This document shows, piece by piece, positions 1 to 5,013 of a DNA stretch of 5,013 bases. The position numbers and the translations under genes are program-made. Numbering within the stretch: the first letter of the stretch is position 1; each line of letters opens with the position of its first letter. The DNA is from Helicobacteraceae bacterium. GTDB taxonomy: Bacteria > Campylobacterota > Campylobacteria > Campylobacterales > Sulfurimonadaceae. The stretch spans positions 1-5,013 of the forward strand of contig JALWNV010000126.1 of NCBI GenBank assembly GCA_027083665.1, given 5' to 3'. Under the pieces are notes generated by a model. That model was not told where the DNA came from. It worked only from the letters and a program-made list of their open reading frames with translations, and made no database searches.

Positions 1-1
1 A

Positions 2-142
2 CATATCATAGCACTGCTGTCGAAAATGTGCAAGGTCGCCAAAGGGGATGTGCAAATCGTTTCGGGGGAACTCGGACGGCATAAGCGCATCCGCATCCGT
101 TCGCCGCGGAAGCTGCCCGAAGGCGTCTCGGCGCCGGAATAG
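2..142 (+). CDS. DUF167 / YggU-family (UPF0235) protein, C-terminal part
   Basis: An open frame enters from the left edge and ends at TAG 140-142, giving 46 residues. The visible part begins HIIALLSKMCKVAKGDVQIV and continues SGELGRHKRIRIRS. This matches the C-terminal signature of the small DUF167/YggU family (about 95 residues in E. coli): a helix with I-x-x-L-x-K, then a strand with V-x-I-V-S-G-E, then R-x-K-R-I-x-I. About half the protein lies outside the window. A tail of about 14 residues rich in Pro and Arg follows the usual family end. The biochemical function of this family is not established. The gene converges on argS with 3 bases between the stop codons and no obvious terminator hairpin between them, so transcripts from the two sides probably overlap. 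The family call rests on this short pattern match only. Confidence 0.72.
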   Translation, partial: HIIALLSKMCKVAKGDVQIVSGELGRHKRIRIRSPRKLPEGVSAPE

Positions 143-145
143 AGC

Positions 146-1741
146 CTATTTTTCGTCAGCGGTCATACGGTCTTTTGCGGTGATACCCATCAGTGACAGG
201 CCCGTACGGAGGGAAAGGCCGACCATCATGAACAGTTTCAGAAGCTTCGCTTCTTCCTCCGTCCCGAGAATGCGCACATCATAATAGAATTTGTGCAGCC
301 GTGCCGCCAGAGACTTGAGATAGTCCGGCAGTTTCTGTACCTGTCGCGACGCAAACGCGTCCTCGATCACCTCGGGCAGCAGCAGCGCTTCAAACAGCAG
401 CGCATCCGCATCGGCACTGAGGTCTTTCAGTTCCGCGGCCATGATCTGCTCCCGGCTCAGTGCACTTTTGGAGAGGATCGTCTGAATCCGCGCATGCGCA
501 TAGTTGATATAGTAGACCGGGTTCGAGTTGTCCTGCTTTTTGAGCACTTCGACATCGAACTCCAGTGCCGTATCACTTTTTTTGCTCGCAAAGATGAAGC
601 GCAGTGCGTCCGCCCCGATCTCCTCGACAATATCGCTCATCAGGATCACGTTGCCCGCACGTTTGCTCATCTTGTACGGTTCGCCGTCTTTGAGCAGGCT
701 CACCATCTGCGAAAGCAGGATCTCCAGTCTGTCCGGATCGTAACCCAGAAAATCGACGGCAGCCTTGACGCGGGCGATATAGCCGTGATGGTCCGCCCCC
801 CAGATGTTGATATAGTGATCGAAGCCCTGCTCGAACTTGCGGTTGTGGTAGACGATATCGCCGGCGAGATAGGTCGGCCGGCCGTCCTCGCGGACGACGA
901 CACGGTCTTTTTCGTCCCCTTTTTCCGAGGAACGGAGCCAGAGTTTCCCTTCCGCTTCGTAGACACCTTCGCCGAGCTTTTTCATCACCCGCTCCCAGTC
1001 GTCGTACAGCGAGGCTTCGCTGACGAAGGTATCAAAGTGAATATTGGCCTCGGCAAGGTCGGAGACGATCAGTTCCATCACCCGGTCTTTTGCCCAGAGT
1101 GCAAGCTCTTTTTGCCGGTCGGGGTTTGTGAGGATATCGCTGCCGAATACCGACAGTGCCTCTTCGGCCAGCACCGTCATGTACTCACCGCGGTAGTACT
1201 TCTCGGGCCACTCGACCTCCATGTTCAGCACACTATGCTGCCCTTCGAGCTGCAGCGAGAGCCCCAGAAGGTCAATCTGGTTGCCCGCGTCGTTGACGTA
1301 ATATTCCGCCGTGATATCATACCCGAGCCGGCGTCCCAGGCGCAGCAGCGTATCGCCGTACACCGCCCCGCGGGCATGCCCGATATGCAGCGGTCCCGTC
1401 GGATTGGCACTGACGAACTCGAGCAGGATTTTCTCCTCGCGGTCCGCCCGGCCGAATTCATCCGGATTTTTCAGCGCCCAGTCGGCGTATTCACCGAGAA
1501 ACGACTCCGAAAGCCGGAAGTTGATATAGCCTTTGGTCGCTTCGACCGACGAGAACATAGCGTGTTCCCCGAACACCGCCGCCAGTTCGTCGGCGATGGC
1601 CATCGGCGATTTCCGCAGCTCTTTGGCCAGCGAAAAAGCGATCGGTGTGGCATAGTGTCCGAACGAACGGTCTTTGGGCTTCTCAAGAACGACGTCGCGT
1701 TCAAACTGTGCGCGCAAAAGCGCCGATACTCGCTGTTTCAA
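146..1741 (-). CDS. argS: Arginyl-tRNA synthetase (class I)
   Basis: Cytoplasmic enzyme that charges tRNA-Arg with arginine using ATP. The product is 531 residues, close to the roughly 530 of Campylobacter ArgS. An N-terminal tRNA-recognition domain (about 1-105) precedes the Rossmann catalytic core. The core shows SANPTGPLHIGHARGA with HIGH at 119-122, EYYVNDAGNQ at 146-155, the GDEKDRVVVREDGRPTYLAGDI strand region at 275-295, NIWGADHHGY at 312-321 and KMSK at 357-360. The DALR-type helical anticodon-binding domain runs from about 405 to the end, finishing SLMGITAKDRM. The start is TTG at 1739-1741. It is preferred because the N-terminus then aligns residue for residue with the Campylobacter protein up to the conserved E-x-P-K-D, whereas the first in-frame ATG (residue 47) would remove conserved sequence. 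The TTG lies 5 bases after the tatA stop, with a weak Shine-Dalgarno (AGCAGG) inside the end of tatA, so it is probably co-transcribed and partly coupled. Confidence 0.97.
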   Translation of the reverse strand: MKQRVSALLRAQFERDVVLEKPKDRSFGHYATPIAFSLAKELRKSPMAIADELAAVFGEHAMFSSVEATKGYINFRLSESFLGEYADWALKNPDEFGRADREEKILLEFVSANPTGPLHIGHARGAVYGDTLLRLGRRLGYDITAEYYVNDAGNQIDLLGLSLQLEGQHSVLNMEVEWPEKYYRGEYMTVLAEEALSVFGSDILTNPDRQKELALWAKDRVMELIVSDLAEANIHFDTFVSEASLYDDWERVMKKLGEGVYEAEGKLWLRSSEKGDEKDRVVVREDGRPTYLAGDIVYHNRKFEQGFDHYINIWGADHHGYIARVKAAVDFLGYDPDRLEILLSQMVSLLKDGEPYKMSKRAGNVILMSDIVEEIGADALRFIFASKKSDTALEFDVEVLKKQDNSNPVYYINYAHARIQTILSKSALSREQIMAAELKDLSADADALLFEALLLPEVIEDAFASRQVQKLPDYLKSLAARLHKFYYDVRILGTEEEAKLLKLFMMVGLSLRTGLSLMGITAKDRMTADEK

Positions 1742-1746
1742 ACCGC

Positions 1747-1986
1747 TTAGGCCTGCTTTTGCGTCTCGTTCGCCGCTTCGCCGCCCTGCACTTCGGAAGT
1801 GCCCTCGACTTTTTTCGGGGCATCGTTTGCGGCCACCTCTTCAGGTGTATCGTCTTTCATTTCGTTCTTGAAGTTCTTGATCCCTTTTCCGACGCCTTTG
1901 GCAAGATCGGGAATCTTCTTCGCACCGAAGAGCAGGACGATAATCCCGAAAATCAACAGCAGTTCAGTTCCGCTTGGCATACCCAT
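1747..1986 (-). CDS. tatA: Twin-arginine translocase subunit TatA
   Basis: Pore-forming subunit of the Tat system, which exports folded proteins (often cofactor-containing respiratory enzymes) across the inner membrane. The 79-residue product has the classic TatA order. A short periplasmic N-terminus with the polar residue E8 comes first, then a single membrane helix (about 9-19, [11 protein letters not shown]). The [20 protein letters not shown] hinge and amphipathic helix follows at 20-39, and a charged low-complexity tail completes it. TatA rather than TatB is inferred from the length, the F-G-A-K-K-I-P hinge and the resemblance to Campylobacter TatA. The start is ATG 1984-1986, with AAGGAT about 6 bases upstream as ribosome site; Met3 is a less likely alternative. 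It sits between gmk (104 bases upstream) and argS (5 bases downstream). tatB and tatC are not in the window. Confidence 0.95.
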   Translation of the reverse strand: MGMPSGTELLLIFGIIVLLFGAKKIPDLAKGVGKGIKNFKNEMKDDTPEEVAANDAPKKVEGTSEVQGGEAANETQKQA

Positions 1987-2043
1987 GGTAAATCCTTGAT
2001 AATAATTTTGCGTTGTAATAATAGCGAAAAAAAGTAGCGAAAA
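1987..2043 (-). promoter_or_regulatory. Candidate tatA-argS promoter and ribosome site
   Basis: The gmk-tatA gap is AT-rich, unlike the surrounding coding DNA. Read on the minus strand it holds a T-rich stretch with two copies of TTTTCGCTA (plus-strand positions 2035-2043 and 2022-2030, period 13). The second copy runs into a -10-like TATTAT (2018-2023), and AAGGAT lies before the tatA ATG. A T-rich tract in place of a clear -35, followed by a good -10, is the usual vegetative promoter form in Campylobacterota. This suggests tatA-argS can be transcribed separately from gmk, but it is a motif reading only. Confidence 0.4.
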
Positions 2044-2090
2044 GGGTTAGTCGGTTTCCTCCTGCCTTCCAAAACCCGGACGCCTGAATG

Positions 2091-2711
2091 TCAATGCGTT
2101 TCCCACTGCTGCACGAACTCGTTGATCTGAAGCGTCGGCACTTTGAGCCGCGCCGCTTTGGCGACGGAAACGAGCACCTCGGCCGCTTCATCCAAATCGT
2201 CATTGATAATGATAAAATCGTATTCGCTCATGCGCTGAATCTCGCGTTTGGCCATCTCGATCCGGTTGCGTATCACCTCCGGGCTGTCCGTCGCCCGCGC
2301 ATTCAGACGGCGTTCGAGTTCGCTGAGCGTCGGTGTAGTGATAAATGCCGACGTCGTGATATCCCCCATACGGTGCTGAACCGCATCGTGGCCCTGCACG
2401 TCAATATCGAAAATGACCAGTTTTCCTTCGGCGAGGGCCTCTTTGACCGGTTTGACGGACGTCCCGTAATAGTTGCCGTGCACAACGGCATATTCGAGAA
2501 AATACTCCTCTTCGATTTCACGCTTGAACGTCGCTTCGTCGACGAAATGGTAATGTACCCCGTCGATTTCGCCTTCACGCATCGGGCGTGTCGTCGTGGA
2601 GATGGAAAAATAATAGGGGCCGATCGCCTCGGCGACCTTGTTGATCAGCGAACTCTTCCCCGCCCCGCTGGGACCGGAAAGCACCAGGATCGCTCCGCCG
2701 TTTTTGTTCAT
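2091..2711 (-). CDS. gmk: Guanylate kinase
   Basis: Cytoplasmic kinase that phosphorylates GMP to GDP with ATP, feeding GTP/dGTP and (p)ppGpp pools. The product is 206 residues, the usual bacterial length. Visible motifs are: the P-loop GPSGAGKS at 13-20; the GMP-binding segment STTTRPMREGEIDGVHY at 38-54, with R42, R45 and Y54; FLEYAVVHGNYYGT at 71-84, with E73 and Y82; and the LVIFDIDVQG strand at 98-107. A lid/C-terminal region follows, with R-R-L-x-x-R near the LERRLNARATDS stretch and the DFIIINDDLDEA strand-helix near the end. The ATG start (2709-2711) overlaps the stop of the upstream gene as ATGA, and GGAG lies 8 bases before it inside that gene, so translation is probably coupled. 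The stop is TGA at 2091-2093. Confidence 0.97.
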   Translation of the reverse strand: MNKNGGAILVLSGPSGAGKSSLINKVAEAIGPYYFSISTTTRPMREGEIDGVHYHFVDEATFKREIEEEYFLEYAVVHGNYYGTSVKPVKEALAEGKLVIFDIDVQGHDAVQHRMGDITTSAFITTPTLSELERRLNARATDSPEVIRNRIEMAKREIQRMSEYDFIIINDDLDEAAEVLVSVAKAARLKVPTLQINEFVQQWETH

Positions 2712-3460
2712 GCTTTTTCTCCAAACGAAATATCGATTCTCACGCCCATCGATTTGAGCGCTTTGGCCACCGATTCATCGCTGAGAATGGCCATCAGGTC
2801 CTGCAGCGCCTCCACGCCGCGCGCATGCAGATCCAGATCCCCGAACCGGTCACCCGTTTCGGGTGCCGGCGTCGCCGTACCCGCCGGGGAAGCATCGTAC
2901 AGTATCTCCTCGTACGGCCGATCCCACTCTTCCTCGTCCATCTCACCCAGCGCTTCGCCGATACGCTGTTCAAACATCTGGATATTCTCGTCGATCACCG
3001 ACTCGTCTCCGGAAACCTCGTCGACGGCGTCAAGAAGCTGACGGACTTCATCGATCTCCTCCTCGGCGAACACCCCGCCGGAAAGCTCGTTCTCATCCGC
3101 CCAGGACGAAGCGGCTTCATCCGCATCGAAAATATCCGCCTGCCCCACATCTGCCGCGAGTACAATCGCCGCATCGTCCAGAGCGCGGTCCAGCTCATCG
3201 GGCAAAAACGGTTTGGCCAGCACCGCATCGTAGTCCTGCGGCATCTCGTCGAAGCGCGAACCGATAAAAAGTGTGTATCGGCCGATCGACTTCGCCGTAT
3301 CGGCGTCGTAATCCTCCCGGACACTGTCGTCAACGACCGCGATATCCGCCGGTGACCCGTCGGCGGGCTGCGCATCCAGAAGCGTATCTCCCCGTCTTTG
3401 CGCAAGTTTCTGCACCAGCTTGCGGACAATGGGCGTGGTATTCAACAGCACGATCGTCAT
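2708..3460 (-). CDS. Acidic protein with a degenerate receiver-like N-terminal domain
   Basis: No enzyme family was recognised. The 250-residue product is rich in Asp and Glu, especially at 104-190. Residues 1-95 follow the strand/helix rhythm of a response-regulator receiver: TIVLLNTT (2-9) as strand 1, DIAVVDDSV (39-47) with D44/D45 where the phosphoacceptor would sit, YTLFIGSR (62-69) as strand 4, and YDAVLAKPFLPDEL (77-90) with the typical K-P-F. The acidic pair normally at the end of strand 1 is replaced by Asn-Thr-Thr, so phosphorylation is doubtful. The C-terminus (about 215-246, helix EALQDLMAIL then VRIDISF) looks folded. I chose ATG 3458-3460 because AAGGA lies 8 bases before it; ATG 3467-3469 (three residues longer) would abut that ribosome site. 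The frame stays open far upstream but there runs opposite the secreted gene. C. jejuni, as I recall, has a 'highly acidic protein' gene at this same place before gmk. The role is unknown. Confidence 0.85.
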   Translation of the reverse strand: MTIVLLNTTPIVRKLVQKLAQRRGDTLLDAQPADGSPADIAVVDDSVREDYDADTAKSIGRYTLFIGSRFDEMPQDYDAVLAKPFLPDELDRALDDAAIVLAADVGQADIFDADEAASSWADENELSGGVFAEEEIDEVRQLLDAVDEVSGDESVIDENIQMFEQRIGEALGEMDEEEWDRPYEEILYDASPAGTATPAPETGDRFGDLDLHARGVEALQDLMAILSDESVAKALKSMGVRIDISFGEKA

Positions 3461-3526
3461 CCGGACCATCCTTCTTTCATTATCAACTTCGTGGTAGTAT
3501 TGTAACCAAAAACGGGGCGAAACATC
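3461..3526. promoter_or_regulatory. Divergent promoter region for the acidic protein-gmk operon and the secreted PLD-like gene
   Basis: These 66 bases separate two diverging starts. On the minus strand, TACAAT (plus positions 3499-3504) follows a T-rich TTTTTGG stretch, a reasonable Campylobacterota -10. It would start transcription near 3492 and leave a leader of about 30 bases ending in GAAAGAAGG. On the plus strand, the almost superimposed TATTGT (3498-3503) is a weaker -10 candidate for the 3527 gene, with no convincing -35. The plus-strand start has only a poor ribosome site (GGGGCG, about 8 bases upstream). If both hexamers work, the two promoters would compete for polymerase. These are motif readings only. 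Confidence 0.45.
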
Positions 3527-4000
3527 ATGAAAATAACGCATATTCTGCTCATGGTATCTTCCACACTTTATGCCGATACGCTCTTTTTGATACCCCACCA
3601 ATGGCATGACGCCCGCCACCGAATCGGTGAACTGTTTCACCATGCTCCCGGACCCCTGACCATCGTGACCGATACACTGCAGGACGGTGTACTTCGGCAT
3701 GCCTTGCAAAAACGGATAGACAAAGGACGAACCGTCACTTTGATGACCCCGTCGCGAGAGACCGCCTCGCGCTGGGCGATCTATCGGAACCTCCATGTCT
3801 GTATCCTGGCAGACCGCCGTGCTCTCGGCTACTCGATAGCCGTGGCGGGCAAGGAAGAAGGCTGTCTGTTCACGGATGCTTTTTCCACCGCAGCGTTCCG
3901 CCGCGGCGGGATGATGCAGTGCTCCGACGCCGCCGATTATGCCCCGGCCGTCGAACAGCTGAAAAAAGAGTGTCGACCCTATTTCACTCCCGGCCTTTGA
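3527..4000 (+). CDS. Small secreted protein, phospholipase D-like half domain without HKD motif
   Basis: The 157-residue product starts at ATG 3527-3529. It begins with a short Sec signal peptide (MK, a hydrophobic stretch, then STLYA before D17), so a mature periplasmic protein of about 141 residues is predicted. The mature part resembles the opening of a PLD-superfamily domain: LTIVTDTLQDGVLRHALQKR (44-63) as strand and helix, then IDKGRTVTLMTPS (64-76). Strand-like LHVCILADRRAL (89-100), SIAVAGKEEGCLF (103-115) and a C-terminal [18 protein letters not shown] follow. Around 96-110, where H-x-K-x4-D would be expected, there is no such motif, so catalysis is unlikely unless the fold assignment is wrong. 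Four cysteines (C92, C113, C132, C149) could form periplasmic disulfides. It is the only complete gene here on the plus strand, and its last 17 bases overlap the 3' end of the ABC gene. That it is a gene is likely, given the signal peptide and the smooth protein-like sequence; the PLD link is my inference from pattern. Confidence 0.78.
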   Translation: MKITHILLMVSSTLYADTLFLIPHQWHDARHRIGELFHHAPGPLTIVTDTLQDGVLRHALQKRIDKGRTVTLMTPSRETASRWAIYRNLHVCILADRRALGYSIAVAGKEEGCLFTDAFSTAAFRRGGMMQCSDAADYAPAVEQLKKECRPYFTPGL

Positions 4001-4637
4001 TCAACACAAGCCTCCGCCCTTCGAGGCGATAGACTTTCTGACAGCGCCTTGCCAGCGGTTCGTCATGAGTGACGAGAATCATTCCCGCCTCGTGCCGGGC
4101 GATATAGCTTTCAAAAAGATGCATCACTTCCTGCGCCGTTTCACTGTCGAGGTTGCCGGTAGGCTCATCGGCGAAAATAATTCGCGGCTGCTTCGTCAAT
4201 ACCCGGGCGATCGATACCCGCTGCTGCTGCCCCCCGGAAAGCTCCGTGACTTTTTGACGGATCACCTTGTCGATTTTCAACTGTTCGAGCAGGGACTGCG
4301 ATATCGGCTCGTTTGCCAAAATGGCGGCAACCTCAAGATTTTCCAGGCCGGTAAAGCCTTTGAACAGATAGTGCGACTGGAAAATCATCCCCAGATCGTT
4401 CCGGCGCAGATTTACCAGGGCACGATTTTTCAAAGTCTCGATCTTTCTTCCCATGAGAGTGACCGTCCCGCTGTCAGGACGCAAGAGCGTCGAAAGGATA
4501 TGCAGCAGCGTCGACTTTCCGCTGCCGCTGACACCGATAATCGCAATGGACTCATGCACGTCGAGGCTCAACGAAACATCGGAAAAAAGCGGATAGTCGA
4601 AATGGTGCGACAGGTTACGGGCTTCAAGCAATTTCAT
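3984..4637 (-). CDS. ABC transporter ATP-binding protein, LolD/MacB family
   Basis: Cytoplasmic ATPase subunit that would drive an inner-membrane ABC complex. The 217 residues contain every catalytic element: Walker A GVSGSGKS at 35-42, Q-loop Q87 in [10 protein letters not shown], signature [15 protein letters not shown] at 133-147, Walker B RIIFADEP at 152-159, D-loop GNLD at 161-164, and the switch histidine H191 in LVTHDE. The [10 protein letters not shown]-loop and [10 protein letters not shown] favour the LolD/MacB/FtsE group. LolD, the lipoprotein-release ATPase, is most likely, but FtsE-like or other roles are not excluded, so no symbol is given. The stretch between Q-loop and signature (about 104-132) is shorter than in E. 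coli LolD. No permease gene (LolC/LolE type) is adjacent. The start ATG 4635-4637 gives the family's usual N-terminus ([11 protein letters not shown]), but no Shine-Dalgarno precedes it. C. jejuni, as I recall, also has an ABC ATPase gene next to tsf. Confidence 0.92.
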   Translation of the reverse strand: MKLLEARNLSHHFDYPLFSDVSLSLDVHESIAIIGVSGSGKSTLLHILSTLLRPDSGTVTLMGRKIETLKNRALVNLRRNDLGMIFQSHYLFKGFTGLENLEVAAILANEPISQSLLEQLKIDKVIRQKVTELSGGQQQRVSIARVLTKQPRIIFADEPTGNLDSETAQEVMHLFESYIARHEAGMILVTHDEPLARRCQKVYRLEGRRLVLIKGRE

Positions 4638-4719
4638 GGCGGTATAATAGTTGTTTTCGGATTAGTTTCCGATTAGGGTGAATGGTGAAAGCGTGGCGGA
4701 TTGAAACTAAAGTGTTCTT
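4638..4719 (-). promoter_or_regulatory. Leader/promoter region of the ABC ATPase gene
   Basis: This AT-richer gap lies between the tsf terminator and the ABC gene, so the gene's own start signal should be here. The best minus-strand -10 is TATTAT (plus positions 4644-4649), only 6 bases before the ATG. If used, it would give an almost leaderless mRNA, in line with the missing Shine-Dalgarno (the bases before ATG read ACCGCC). No -35 is visible. The opposite strand of the same bases reads a perfect TATAAT (4643-4648), but nothing resembling a -35 lies upstream and no gene follows on that strand. Confidence 0.35.
4653..4676. repeat. Imperfect tandem repeat with internal dyad upstream of the ABC ATPase gene
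   Basis: On the plus strand GTTTTCGGATTAG (4653-4665) is followed directly by GTTTCCGATTAG (4665-4676, sharing one G). The copies differ by one missing T and one G/C change. The junction forms a perfect 5-base dyad, TCGGA (4657-4661) and TCCGA (4668-4672), around a 6-base spacer. In addition TTAGTTTC (4662-4669) has an exact inverted partner GAAACTAA at 4703-4710. The site lies just upstream of the candidate -10 of the ABC gene and could be an operator or a leader structure. The arms are short enough for chance. Confidence 0.4.
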
Positions 4720-4749
4720 AAAAAAACCGGTGCGGCATAGCCGCGACCG
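4720..4749 (-). terminator. Rho-independent terminator of tsf
   Basis: On the minus strand, two bases after the tsf stop, CGGT-(bulged C)-GCGGC pairs with GCCGC-ACCG around a 3-base TAT loop. This makes a GC-rich stem of 9 pairs with one bulge. After one G it is followed by seven T residues (plus positions 4720-4726). Stem, short loop and T-run are all canonical. It should end the transcript that carries tsf (and probably rpsB outside the window) and separate it from the ABC ATPase gene. Confidence 0.88.
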
Positions 4750-4751
4750 TT

Positions 4752-5013
4752 TCAGGACATCTGTGCCGCGACTTCCGCTGCGAAGTCATCTTGTTTTTTC
4801 TCGATGCCCTCGCCCACTTCGTAGCGGACGAATTCGACAATCTCGCAGGTACCGCCATGCTTTTTCGCCTCTTCGGCGACTGCTTCCGCGACCGTGAGCT
4901 TGTCGTTCATGACATACTTCTGATCCAGCAGCGCCTGCTCCTGGTCGAGTGTCGTATTGTCATCGATGAAGCGCTTGAGCTTGCCCGGAAGGATATTCGG
5001 AATGATCTTCTCC
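4752..5013 (-). CDS. tsf: Elongation factor Ts, C-terminal part
   Basis: Nucleotide exchange factor that releases GDP from EF-Tu during translation elongation. Only the last 86 residues are inside the window; the gene runs off the right edge and ends at TGA 4752-4754. The visible part has [15 protein letters not shown], then [18 protein letters not shown], and ends with [20 protein letters not shown] followed by AQMS. The R-[FY]-E-V-G-E-G-I-E-K signature with the D-F-A-A-E-V-A tail is the hallmark C-terminus of bacterial EF-Ts (it closely resembles the E. coli end). The Q-x-x-V-x-x-x-x-T-V segment is also typical. The upstream partner is normally rpsB, which would lie beyond the edge. A strong terminator follows at once. 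Confidence 0.96.
   Translation of the reverse strand, partial: EKIIPNILPGKLKRFIDDNTTLDQEQALLDQKYVMNDKLTVAEAVAEEAKKHGGTCEIVEFVRYEVGEGIEKKQDDFAAEVAAQMS

Noticed and set aside
293..1750. Long plus-strand open frame of 485 codons opposite argS
   Set aside because: It is the shadow of argS: GC-rich codon bias keeps the opposite frame open, the translation resembles no family, and argS is beyond doubt.
2040..2077. Possible terminator after gmk (GGGTT ... AACCC followed by TTTT on the minus strand)
   Set aside because: The stem is only 5 base pairs with a loop of 24, so it is too weak to call; readthrough into tatA is expected.
2088..3041. Plus-strand open frame opposite gmk and the acidic-protein gene
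   Set aside because: It spans two confident minus-strand genes and their overlap, with a translation rich in Arg, Ser and Pro toward the end, as expected for a reverse-complement shadow.
3461..3796. Minus-strand N-terminal extension of the acidic protein by 112 residues (starting at 3796)
   Set aside because: It runs antisense through the signal peptide and first part of the secreted gene, lacks a ribosome site, and a well-placed AAGGA precedes ATG 3458-3460.
4695..4710. ATTGAAAC, resembling the 3' end of many CRISPR repeats
   Set aside because: There is only one copy, no repeat-spacer periodicity and no cas gene; it is better explained as part of the gap before the ABC gene.
4682..4897. 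Plus-strand open frame of 71 codons over the terminator and tsf end
   Set aside because: It reads through the terminator hairpin and opposite confident EF-Ts coding sequence; the translation is Arg/Ser/Pro-rich and looks random.

Overview
The window reads as a chromosomal housekeeping region of a Campylobacterota (Epsilonproteobacteria) member with unusually GC-rich coding DNA for that phylum. The main evidence is the ArgS sequence, which aligns position by position from residue 1 with Campylobacter-type ArgS as I remember it, and a TatA with the hinge typical of that phylum. The gene order argS - tatA - gmk - acidic protein - ABC ATPase - tsf on one strand also matches the order I recall from Campylobacter jejuni. 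The genus cannot be fixed from this sequence.

Layout, left to right. Bases 2-142 (+) hold the 3' end of a DUF167/YggU-family gene. It converges on argS with only 3 bases between the stop codons. On the minus strand, read from right to left, come: the last 86 codons of tsf (4752-5013); a rho-independent terminator (4720-4749); a LolD/MacB-type ABC ATPase (3984-4637); a 250-residue acidic protein with a receiver-like N-terminus (2708-3460); gmk (2091-2711, start overlapping the preceding stop as ATGA); tatA (1747-1986); and argS (146-1741, TTG start 5 bases after tatA). The exception is a plus-strand gene at 3527-4000. It encodes a small secreted protein whose fold looks like half of a phospholipase D domain without the HKD catalytic motif. 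Its 3' end overlaps the 3' end of the ABC gene by 17 bases, and its 5' end is divergent from the acidic-protein gene across a 66-base promoter region.

How the genes fit together. The minus-strand genes serve core functions: translation (EF-Ts, ArgRS), guanine nucleotide supply (Gmk), twin-arginine export (TatA) and probably lipoprotein or other envelope transport (the ABC ATPase). The acidic-protein, gmk, tatA and argS genes are closely spaced and probably form one operon read from the 3461-3526 region, with a possible extra promoter before tatA. The ABC gene is cut off from tsf by the terminator and needs its own start signal. No mobile element, CRISPR array, tRNA or rRNA was seen. No new multi-gene system is evident. 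The points most worth a second look are the degenerate receiver domain in the acidic protein and the secreted PLD-like gene at the position where C. jejuni, as I recall, carries fliR.
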